A stretch of 64,000 nt of DNA from Nelumbo lutea (Eukaryota > Streptophyta > Magnoliopsida > Proteales > Nelumbonaceae). The DNA lies in assembly GCA_022828595.1 (NCBI GenBank), contig JAKGHH010000002.1:40642222-40706221 (forward strand), read 5' to 3'. This document shows, piece by piece, positions 22,506-33,500 of the stretch. Position numbers and translations under genes: made by a program. Each line of letters starts with the position of its first letter. Position 1 is the stretch's first letter. The notes under the pieces were generated by a model. The model saw only the letters and a program-made list of their open reading frames with translations. It made no database searches and was not told where the DNA came from.

Positions 22506-24560
22506 AGGTGGGTCATTGGAAGCCTCAGAAATTTGCTCCTTATATAACCCTTTCTTTTCTAGCTTTCATTTCTGTCGGTTCTCCTATCCTCCATCAATGT
22601 GTTCCTTGCTTTGCCATTCTTTGTCCGAGCACGTCCCTGTGTTGCCATTCTTGGTCAGAGCTTTAAGCATGGGTAGCGTTGTCGTTTTTTAGGTTGTTCT
22701 TCTTGGTCTGAGTTCACATGCCTTCTCCTTCATCCCACAAAGCATGGTTCATGCATTCTTGGTTTTCTTCCTTGGGGTAGCTTGTAGTACCACCGTGTTT
22801 CTAGAAGCCTTGTTTCGTTTTTCTCTCATCTCTCGAACATAGGTATTTTTGCAAAGGCCTCCTGATTACTATGGTGCCACCATCAACCAAATGAGAAAAA
22901 AAGGGTCTAGCTCTCTCTTATATCTCCTCTCTCATTTCTCAATCTTTTTTCCAATTGCTCTCTACTCTCAATGGCCCTATTTTTTTCATTTTTTTCAAGG
23001 ATTCTCTCTTGATTTATTATTTTGCTTTTGGTTTTCTGTGATTCTTTTTTGTAGAGATTGAATAGATTTCATGTACGTTATTTCTAAATAGGTTTTTAGT
23101 ATTTTGTGTTAGATTCATGGCTGTTGGTTTCTGTTTTTTCTCTTTGTCTTGCATGCTGGAAATGGGCTTGACATCTGACTTGCAAGGAAATAAAGGGAGG
23201 GAGAGAGGGAGAGAGAGAGAGAGAGTATGGAAATGGTTTGCCCATGTCCTAACATCCATTTGCTTAAGATTCGTTTGGATTCTCTCTTCCCCTCTCTATT
23301 TATTTTCTCTATTTTATTTCATTTCCTTGTTTAATTGACATTGCAGGAGTACACCCATTGCATAAAGCAGAGAGAGATATTTGTTTTCTTTTTTTTTTTT
23401 TAGCTTCGATTCTTATTTTTTAACCTAAACAACTTGCATCTTCCACTAGGTGCTTGCTTCACTATCTTCCTACTTGATATTAGATGGTAAAAGAAGTAAT
23501 TTCAGGTAAAAAACAACTTGTGACTTTCACACATGGGTTTTGATTTATTATATTCATATTTGATTTCATTTGTTGTGAGTTGGGGTTTTGGTTGCATGTT
23601 GAATTGGCTATGTTCTTTTATTGGTTGTTGTAGGATTAAACAACATAAGATACAAATTACAAGTTATAAAAACTTGATGCAAAATTTAATAAATCAATAA
23701 TGACTAAAATATTCTATAGTAAGTCTGAAGTCACATTTCAAAAACTCGAGTCTTGAAACAATTAGTTATACGGAAAAATACAAAATATATTTAGTTAATA
23801 TTTCACATCTTGCACCCTAATTGTGTATTTGTATATAATGGGTTTAGAAAGATAATGATAAATTGGAGAGAGAATTCTATTGGGAAGTGAAGGCATAAGA
23901 GAAAGAACAACACTGAGAAATAAGTGAAATAGATGGTTTAAAGGAGTTTAGCTACAAATTCTTCCCACGTCCCTATCGACAGGAAGCTGTAGCCCCTTGT
24001 CATTCATGGGGAAGATGTTTCCAGTACACGCAGTAGTATCTTGTGGTAGGAATGTGGATAGGAGTTCCAGAGTGGCTTTAAAGTATCACTGTATCAGCCA
24101 TGTGGCACAGATGGAATTGTCGATTCGTTATTTTATTCCACACATGCCGATCATATCAGCCAATACGCATTGTAATGGCGATTTGACCTGTCCCTGTTAG
24201 GTCCCATCCTATCCCTTCTCAGTTGGGGTGGGTCTTTTGACCATTGGTCGGGGTTCTGAGAGGGCTTGGGGAAGCCCAAAATACTGGACCGGTTGGGGAT
24301 GATAACTGTTAATATATGTTATATTATATTATTAATATTAAATATTATATTATATAATATTAAATAGGTCAAAGTAAGTTTCAAAAAATAAAAAATAAAT
24401 AAATTTTAAGTATATAAGTAAAAATGACTAAGGCGAGGTGAGACAAATTCGAAAATCCCTTTTTCCCACATAAACAAATATGTTAAGATTTCTCTCCACC
24501 TCGTCATTCCTAAGTATAAACTGTTTCACTTGCTTAATATCAATTTGGGAGGTGATGAGG
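22506..24560. other. Intergenic DNA, no gene recognised
   Basis: AT- and T-rich sequence without a supportable gene. It has a GA microsatellite at 23192-23225 and an AT-rich TATTATATTA block at 24308-24365. The stretch 24190-24300 is richer in GC and looks repeat-derived. Confidence 0.35.
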
Positions 24561-25500
24561 GCAGATTTGGCCCTCCAATGAAATTGCGACACGTGTCACC
24601 TCGTGATAATTAGGCAAACACCCAAGCAACAACTTACCAAGTTGGGGTCTCACCCGGGCACCGGTTTGGCCGGCTTGGCGCGACCTGCACGCGGCTTACG
24701 GGCAGCCTGGCGTGGCCTACGTGCAGCCTGCGCGACCTGGCTGACCTGGATCGGCCTGGCACATGATCCGACCTGGCCGACCTAGCCGTCCATAAGACGC
24801 CCACCGATAATCTCGGCATGCATACCCTACAAGCTCGGTATCTCACCAAGGAGCTCGGTAGCTCACCAGAGAGCTCGCCAAGGAGCTAGGCAGCTCGGTA
24901 GAGCTCGCCACAAGTAGCTAGGCATAGCTCCCCCGGGCAGCTCGCCATTTGTAGGGTAGCTCGGTACAGGAGTAGTTTGGCATATCGCAAGAAGATCTCC
25001 TACCTAACGACCTGGCCTAGACACTGACCCGCCGACTGACATAGGCACCAACCTGACAACCTGGCCTAGACACCGACCTGCCAGCTGACATAGGCGCCGA
25101 CCTGATAACCTGGCCCAGGCACCGACCCGCCGGTTGACGCAGGCACCGCCCTGACAACCTGGCCCAGGTGCCGACCTGGCCGCCTGACACAAGCGCCAGC
25201 CTGATGACCTCGAGGAGTTCACCACTGTACCCCAATTCTGATGGGATGTGACAGGTCTTACTGTTTGGAGGCTTTTCACCCACCTAACCCGCAAGGACTC
25301 TGGTATATAAAGACCTCACCCCCCAAAGGGGAGGGAGAGGGAAAAAAAGGATAGTATCCCTGCTCTCTAGCTCTCTCATTTCTCTCCAAGTTCTCTATAA
25401 TCAGAATGTTAACTTAGGCATCGGAGAATCCCTGCCGGGAAAATACCCCCGGGTCCTCTGATTCAGTTCTCGCAGGTCCCCCAGCTCCCGCCACCTACAA
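24560..25500 (+). repeat. GC-rich LTR of a TAT-type Gypsy element
   Basis: A strikingly GC-rich block in an AT-rich window. Near its end it has TATATAAAG (25293-25301), a purine-rich AGGGGAGGGAGAGGG stretch, then CTCTCT runs. Next comes a segment of the form AACTTAGGCATCGGAGAATC ... CCGGGTCCTCTGATTCAG followed by CGCAGGT. That closing segment is characteristic of LTRs of plant TAT/Ogre-related Gypsy elements. No coding part is present, so this is a solo or cut LTR. Left edge uncertain. Confidence 0.55.
25011..25209. repeat. 49-bp tandem repeat, four units, inside the Gypsy LTR
   Basis: Units start at 25011, 25060, 25109 and 25158, each beginning CCTGGCCYAG and ending ACCTGAYAA or similar. 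They differ at scattered sites. Open frames across this block are by-products of the repeat and the GC content. Confidence 0.8.
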
Positions 25501-25602
25501 ACGAGAGGAAATCACCTCATGTAGAGGGTAGTCAGGTTGCGCTGCACCAAGGAGCTCCACCATCCTCTGAATTGTAGGCTGCCTAAGAGCAGGTCAAATG
25601 AC

Positions 25603-25815
25603 GAGTCCACCAGGGAGCTCGCCACCAGGGAGTTTGCCACCAAGCAGTTCGTCACCAAGTAGCTTTCCACCAGGGAGCTCGCCACCAGGCAGTTCACCAC
25701 CAAAGAATTTGCCACCAAGCAGTTCGTCACTAAGTAGCTCTCCACCAGGAAGCTCGCCACCAAGCAGTTCTCCACTTGGGAGTTCGCCACCAAGTAGCTC
25801 ATCACCAAGGCACGT
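25603..25815. repeat. 15-bp minisatellite, about 14 units
   Basis: Consensus GAGCTCGCCACCAGG with units such as CAGTTCGTCACCAAG and TAGCTTTCCACCAGG. Because 15 is a multiple of three, the array stays open in several frames; the + frame gives a Ser-Ser-Pro-Pro-Gly repeat. It lies just after the GC-rich LTR, which has looser versions of the same unit at 24835-24960 (AGCTCGCCAAGGAGCTAGG). Confidence 0.85.
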
Positions 25816-25859
25816 CACCACTGGGTCAAATAACAAGGTATTTAGCCAAAAATTTACAC

Positions 25860-27300
25860 ATCACAAAAAATGATACGTGACCAGAAACGGTTACATCATG
25901 AGGTAATATCTACCACTAAACCATATACTTGAATTACTCATCCTGATTATGTGACTTCTAGTTTAAGAATTAAGATATTCAAGCCTCACGTGTTGTATGT
26001 CAGGTGTGTCCGGTACTTGATATTTCACATAAATTATTAAAGTATGTGTTTTCATATTTATGACTTTATTTATAATCATTTAAGACCTAGATTTTAGTAT
26101 TATTAAACTTTATAATTCGTTCAACTCCCCTATTATTTTTATTGTATCAAACTATCAATGCATATTCAAAATGCATCTTGATGCATCTCCTAAGATTGGC
26201 TTTTCAATACCGTCTCCCAACCTCGGAGAAAGGAGAAAAATTGCTTGTTAAGATTAAAGTAATGTTTAAGCATTCTTTCGAACCACTTAACCCATAAACG
26301 GTTATATCTCTAGGTCCGTTTTTCAAGTGGACTGCATTTTCAAAAAAAAAAAACATTGTTTAATAAAATATTTGTTATTTAATCTTTTAAGAGCATTTAT
26401 AGAGAGGAGATCTAGAAACGGGGGAGGGATTAAAATGAGATCTCAGATCTGAAATCACTGTTCTAAAATCAACCCGGGCAGTGGTTCATGGTTCATGGTC
26501 GCCGCTGCTCTGTTACCACTGCCACCGTTGTCATCATTGCCGGTGAACCAACTCCTTCATTCCTTCTCTTTCTTTCTATTCTTTCCCAATTGACAGCCAC
26601 CTGTTCGTCTCTTTTCCCATGAAAAGAAATGAGACATTATATACATGTATCATCCTCTTACCCTAATAGGTCAAATAGATCAAACTGTCTGAACCGTTCG
26701 ATCTGGATGATCAAACCGTTTTTAAAACCTTGTGTTTAAGAAAGGATGGGATGTCACAACAGAACCCTAAGAATTAGCCAAATAGGATTATGCACTTGAA
26801 TATTCTTATTTAGGATGTGATACTATCTTCTCTTTTCCTTTATTCCACCTTTGTTTCGGCCCTGTTCCACTGACGAGTTTCACTTGGAAAATGGTTCCCT
26901 TAAATCCTCTTACTTTGACAAAAGGCAACTGCATAAATATTGCAGCATCATTCTCTAGCACATGGCACAATGAGACTTGGTGATGGCTAGACAGCATAAG
27001 ATGTGTTGAAAACTTAGGATTGGATGTTCAATCGGTGCCGCCCCTTTTCCCATGGACATGCAGAAGTAAATTTACTTCTCAAGATTTGGTTCCCCCATCT
27101 CTGCCATAAGCCGTTTGATACATTGGATAACCTCGCAAGAAAAATTGGATGAAACCTGTTCGAGTCCGAATCTGGTTTGTGCACTATGTCATCAAGTATG
27201 ATACTTTGTCAGACACAGAGAGAGAGAGAGAGAGAGAGGACTCAATTGAATAAATATTTGACTTTCCAGTTTCCACTAAATCTTTATAACAAATGAAGTT
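25860..27300. other. Intergenic DNA between convergent genes
   Basis: No gene is seen. The stretch ending at about 26733 (CCGTTTTTAAAACCTTG) matches the end of the hAT-type element found at 56948, so a related copy may end here. A GA microsatellite lies at 27217-27238. The 3' untranslated region of the eIF2B-epsilon gene should lie within about 27300-27553. Confidence 0.4.
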
Positions 27301-27553
27301 CTCTTTACCAAAACACTGTCATTTCATCTTATCTACAGGCCTATCACTCCTGCGGATGAAAGCAGTAGCCATAGCGAGGCATCTCTGTCAGATGTGAAAG
27401 TTCATGTACCAGAATGATGAAAACATATTTCATCAAAATCATAGGGATACCCATTAAAATGACTTCCCCAGCTCAAAGAATGCCTTGTATAGATTGTAGT
27501 TCCAAAAAGGCAGCGCTATATATAAGCATCTCTGCGTTAGTTTGGTTGCGTCA

Positions 27554-27586
27554 TCAATCATCTTCTTCAGGTGCCTCTTTCAGCCA
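27554..27586 (-). CDS. EIF2B5: eIF2B epsilon, last coding exon ([14 protein letters not shown])
   Basis: 33 bp: ten codons, then TGA at 27554-27556. It follows the acceptor TTTATTTCCAG. The Trp and the acidic run complete the second aromatic/acidic box of the W2 domain, the part that contacts eIF2 beta and is needed for exchange activity in studied homologues. It joins in phase to the exon ending [10 protein letters not shown]. Confidence 0.9.
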   Translation of the reverse strand, partial: WLKEAPEEDD

Positions 27587-30500
27587 CTGGAAATAAAGCC
27601 CACAAATCAATTGATAAGTACTAAATGAGACAGCAATGATGCAAATAAGGACAAGATGAATTTTTATAGAAAATAAACTTAATAAAATAAATTCACTTTT
27701 GCAGATAAAAAAATCTTTATAGCTAATTGAAAAGAAGGGCTTAAATGGTACATACTCGAGATTACTTAACCGTACAAGACTACTCTCACTGATACTAGTC
27801 CTAATTCTGTCCATCAGATCACAATTATGCTCTTTAAAGATTCAAAAGATTATACTGTTGCGCTAGCAAGACAAATGAACAATTAAATTCTAAACCTACA
27901 ATTTCTAAAGATCATGGGCATGGGCACATCTCAGATCCTCAACTTACAAAACAGGTGTAAAGGAATAATAAACTCCATGATAGTTAATTTCAATATACCG
28001 TAAGTCCTTTCTAAAAGATAAAGATCCTACATAACTCTGGTGGAATATGGAATTGTAAATTCTGCAAACCACTGGATCCCCAAATTGGGTCCACTTCCAT
28101 AGAAATGGAATCTGGCAAAATGCAAATCTTAGCCAATTCTGCATCTTAGTTGAATTCTAGGATAGTGGTTTTACCTCAGAAACTTTGAAGCTCAAAGGTG
28201 CAAGTGTGCACCATGAATCATCCAATGCACATGGAAAAAGGAAAAGGCAAAAAGAAAAGAAAGAAGAGAAGTGAGCTGTAAAAGCGGAGAGGCTGCATCA
28301 GCAAAAAAATCCCATTTGGTCTTCGTGCTTCAGCTAGCTTCAACTTTGCCTTTACCCTCTCTTTAGTTCAGTAGCAGACAGTAAACCCTTGTTCATACAA
28401 GGCTATTTTCAACATTGTATAACGCACATCATAGAGGATTCATGAGGTGGGGACAGGGTGGTTTTGTTCCCATGCTTCTACTTTAAGAGGGATACAAGTA
28501 ACCATAGCTACACACACACCGTGACTATTTAAGTAACAAATAAGTTACTTAAATAGTCATTGATTAATTTATTATTTTTAGTTTAAAATAAAATTTAAGA
28601 TGCATTTAAATAAAAAAAGATCAAGGAATACAATAATAGTCTAAAATGGTGTATTAATGCTTCTTTTATCACTTAACATAATATCATTGTATATTTCCAC
28701 ATATTTCATAATATTTCCACCATGCCTATATTTTTACAATATTTCTATCTGACACTTCTGACGTATGTCCCATATTTTGATGACTGGCATCTCCATCAAC
28801 ACCAACATTTTAAACCTTGATATAGAGCAACCACCCATGTTTGGTTTGGTAACTTTGACACTGATCTCTTTGGGTTGAAGAAGTGCCAACCACACACCAT
28901 TCTGTATTTTTTGTAGACAGACATCATCAGGGCAGATTATTTTATTTGTCTATGTAAAAGGTATTGTTATTATAGGTGATGATAAACATGGCATTACAGA
29001 TGTTAAGTGATACAGATGAAGAAGCAAGGAAAGAATTCATGGGGAAATAAGCCAATTCTCTTTTTTTTTTTTTCGATAAATAAGCCAATTCTCCAATTCC
29101 TATGCCAGTTTCAGAATTTTTGGGTTATAGGATATTGGTACTGTTTCAGTTATTAAATAATTCTAGTTGTGGGTGTCTTAAGAATAGGGTTATATTTCTT
29201 AGTTTTTTATTGCTATTTCGAAATTACTATTTAAGGTAACTTTCTGAATTACTATCTATAGTAATTATCGTAATTACTATTTTCATTAAACTTACGGTTC
29301 AATATTTTTATTAATTTCTGAGGTCTTTAAATTAAAGTAGTTTTATTTGGATTAGGAAAGTGTCATTAGAGTTTCTTAGGAGTTGGAGTTCTTATTTAAG
29401 TGTCCTAGTCCAAATTGGAGTCTAAAAGTGGACATCCGGGTTACTAAGTTGAGTTTATGAAATAAGCAGTCATTGCAATCTGTCACTTTGCTGTTTACCC
29501 TAACAGCAAGTGTTCTCTTCCAATTTCTTTTTCATTCTTTGGTAACAGCAAGCATTCTAATTGTTTCTCCATTCATATCCTTCATCTCTAATCACCCACA
29601 GCCATCAATCAAGCTCGTGAAGCCCACCACCAGATCATAAGTCGGTAGGACCCCTTCCCATCCAACATCATTAAGTCCTTTCTTTAGTAAAGATTCTATA
29701 CTAAGAATTTAGGGAACCAAGGAACTTTCCAGGGTCGAGGTTTCTTGATCTCCCACTGAGATTAGTCTTTCCCAATGCAGGTATGTCATTGATTTGCTTG
29801 AGAAGACATGTATACTAGGGTCCAAGCCATGCTACACTTGTATGGACCCAAGTGTCCAGTTAGCATCAGAACAAAGTGATCTCTTAGAAAATCCAGGAAG
29901 GTAAAAGCAATGGTAGGGAAATTGAATTATCTAGCAATCACTGGGTTAGCCATTTCTCATGCAACAAGTGGGCCCAGTCAATTCATGGGCTCTTCAAGGG
30001 TACTGCACATGGAAGCTTCTTATCATATATTGAAATATCTAAAGGGATCGCCAGGTCATATATTCATTGGACTGGTTCACCTTTTGATAGGTGGTCCACT
30101 ATAGGATATTGTACTTTTCTAGGTGGTAATCAAGTCATCTGAAAACAAAGAAACAAACTGTGGGTTGGATGGTCAAGTACTGATGCAGAATATTGTGCTA
30201 CTCAGAGCTACTCAGAGCTAATGTGGGTTGGATGGTCAAGAATTGGGTATTCCTGCTCAACTTTCCATGATTCTGGCTGCTGTTCAAGAATTGGGTATCG
30301 ATTTCATTGTGATAATCTGGCTGCTATTCACATTACTTGTAACCAACTATTTTATGAGAGGAAAAAGCATATTAAAGTGGACTGTCAGCTTGTTTGGGAG
30401 AGGCTTCTTAAAAGACATCACTATCCCATATATCAAGTTTAGAAATCAACTTACTGGCTTGTGGATTTGATCGATTTTGGGTTGACTTTATTTGTAACTG

Positions 30501-33500
30501 TTAGAATTGTTAGAATTAGTTGAAAGGGGCATTATTGTCTTTTTCATATTATTTTTCTCTCTTATGTCTGCTGTAACTTACCTAAGGGTATTGTAGTCAT
30601 TTCAGCTTTAGTAGAATGCTAATACAACCTGGGTCGACAGTAAGGTGGAGTGAATGAGATTTCACCTTGCTAGTCTTCCCTCTTTTTTTTCTCCTTTTCT
30701 TCTCTTTCCCTTCACTTTCTCTTCCTTTCTTCTCTTTCTTTCTTCTATCATTTTCTTCACCTTTTCTTTTTTTTATTGAAGTTGGAACATGGTATCAAAG
30801 CCTTGAGGTCGACTGTACTGTTTCACGGCACTGTTGACGTCTCAGCTTTTTGTGGCCTAGGAATAGAGAATATTCTTTATTCTTTGTTGGAGAGGAAAAG
30901 GACTTAAGATGACTGATTGCCCACTTGGAAAAGAGGCTTTAATGCCTCAAGTTGCAGTGTTGTTTGAGTTGGTGGTGTTTTTCTAAAAGCCCTCTATTCG
31001 GCAGTTTGAAGAGGGCAGCCTTGTGATGTCTTGAGTTATGAGGCAGGCGCTCCTCAATCTATGGTGATTTTGTGGTGGTTTGTGGTGTGGGGACACCTTG
31101 TGGTAAGTGTGTAATCTTTCCCAAGTGTTTCTAAAGTAAAGGCTGATGATTCTTGGTGTTTTCCCTAAAGAAAAAGATGTATTACAGTTGTTACATACCA
31201 GCTATTTGACAGTTTGCCTAAAATCGGTGATCTCCTCTCGCTCATGGTTTCATCAAATAGTAGCACTAAACCTACGGTAGTTGTGCAATCAGGTCTCATG
31301 GACCAAGTCGGTTGAGGTATCTCTCATTAGGCAAGTTGAAGTACATCAAGGAGGGTCCATTGAAAAGTGAATCAGAAGGATTCAATTACCGGGTACAAGA
31401 GATTGCCCAAATTATGATATCCCTTTCGAATAGCATGGAGAATCCCATTAGTGTGAACCATATGTTTCTAGACATGACCAAGGAGATTTGGGACCATAAC
31501 AAACAATTGTATTCTGGACAAGACAATGTCACAAGAATTTACCAGTTATACCAAGACTATTTTTCTCTTCAACAAGGGGATAAAAGTGTTAAAGAATACT
31601 ATGATTCTCCAAAAGGCTTAAGGAACGAGCTTAATGTTTATCAACCCCTATCCACTGTTTTGAAGACTCAACAAGAACAAAGAGACCATCTAAATGTGGC
31701 AAGATTTTTATCTGGATTGAGGTCTGAATTTGAACCAATGTGGGCCCAAATCTTAGGGAGCAGTGATCTTCCATCATTGTCTGAGGTTTTCTCCCGCATA
31801 AGAGCCTCAAATCCACATAGTGATCATCTCCCACCTTCAGAGAGATCAACCATAGTGGTTTCCAAAGGAGGTTTTCTAGGTAGAAATATGTGGTAGAGGT
31901 GGAGGTAATGTGAGGGGGTTTTGGCCGTGGGCCTAGAGGTGCACGAGAAGGTGGTAGAGAGGTTGGTGGTGCAAGAGGTGGTGGTCGTAATGGTAGAGGT
32001 CGTGGTTCAGCTTGTTAGTGCTCACATTGTGGATGAGGTCACATAGTCGAATTTTGTCATGATCTTTATGGCCCTCCATCTTCCTAGGCTAACCATGCAA
32101 TGGTGGAAGGTGACTTAGTCTTAGTGTGACTGAAGATGGTCTTGCTTCCAATGTTGATAAGGATAAAGACACAATCCTTATCTCACATGAGGAGTATGAA
32201 AAGCTTTGCCAGTTTGTCTGTTCTAGTTCTGCCACTAGTACACCTATGAAGTCAGGTACTGCTTGCCTTGTTTCTAGTTCTTCACCTTCACCCTGGGTAA
32301 TTGATTTTGGAGCCTTAGACTACATGGCTGGCTCCTTAGATATGTTTGTATCCTTGTCACCACCTTCTACCTCTCAAAGTGTTACCTTTGTTGATGGTTC
32401 TTCTTATGCTATTACTAGTACTAGTAATGTGTCTCTTGGTTCTGACCTTAATTTACGCTTTGTCTTTTATGTTCCCAAGTTCCCCTTTAGTCTCTTGTCT
32501 ATAAGTAGGCATACTCAAACCCTTCATTGTTCGGTTACATTTTATCCTTCATATTGTGTCTTTCAGGATCTCAAGATAGGGAAGACAATTGGTGGCAGTT
32601 GTGAAGTTAGAGGACTGTACTACTTGGATAACCATGATCCTCAGAAGGCTCCTCATTCCTCTCTTACACCACATCAATGGCACTGTCGTCTTGGTCATCC
32701 TTCTCTGCGTGTTTTAAAAAAGCAAGTCCCAACTTTGGAGTTTGTAACTCAGCTAGATTATGAGTCATGTTCGTTAAGTAAACATCATAGAGTGTCTTTT
32801 GTTTCTAGGGATGATAAGAGAGTCCTGAGTCCTTTTGCTTTAACCCACTCAGATGTTTGGGGTCCTTATCGGTGTGTCATCTTATAATGGATTCAGATAT
32901 TTTTGTAACATTTATTGATGACTATTCAAAATTGACATGGATTTACTTAATGAAGGACCGTTCAGAATTGTTCTCTATTTATCTATCTTTACATGTTGAG
33001 ATAAGGACTCAGTTTGATGTATGCATTAAAGTGTTTCGTTCTGATAATGCCAAGGAATACTTTCATAATAGTTTTCAGTCTTATTTTGACTCTCATGGTA
33101 TTATATATCAGTCCTCATGTTCACACACTCCTCAACAAAGTGGAGTGGTTGAGAGAAAAAAAAAATCATGTGATTGAAATTGCTCGGGCCTTGTTGATTC
33201 AAATGTCAGTCCCTAAAATCTTGTTACAGGTTATTGTAAGGATGGACAAGAAGTCTACTACAGATTATTGTACCCTCTTGTGTGGTAATCTCGTTACTTG
33301 GAAGAGCAAGAAAGTAGAGTGGTTGCTAGGAGTAGTGCTAAAGCTGAAAACAGGGTAATGGCCCATGCTACCTATGAGCTAGTTTGGTTGAAGCATCTTC
33401 TTCAAGAGATGAATATCATAATTTGTCACCCATTAAATCATTTTGTGACAACCAAGCTGTAACACATATTGCCTCCAATCTAGTGTTTCATGAAAGGACT

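Noticed and set aside
24603..25294. Several overlapping open frames rich in Gly, Arg and Ala
   Set aside because: They lie on both strands of the GC-rich LTR and tandem repeat; no domain is recognisable and the openness follows from base composition.
25512..25873. Open frames on both strands with Ser-Pro-Gly or Leu-Val repeats
   Set aside because: They are translations of the 15-bp minisatellite; unit length divisible by three keeps every frame open.
26806..26997. 63-codon open frame on the - strand downstream of eIF2B epsilon
   Set aside because: No family recognised, no splice context, and its length is within chance for this composition.
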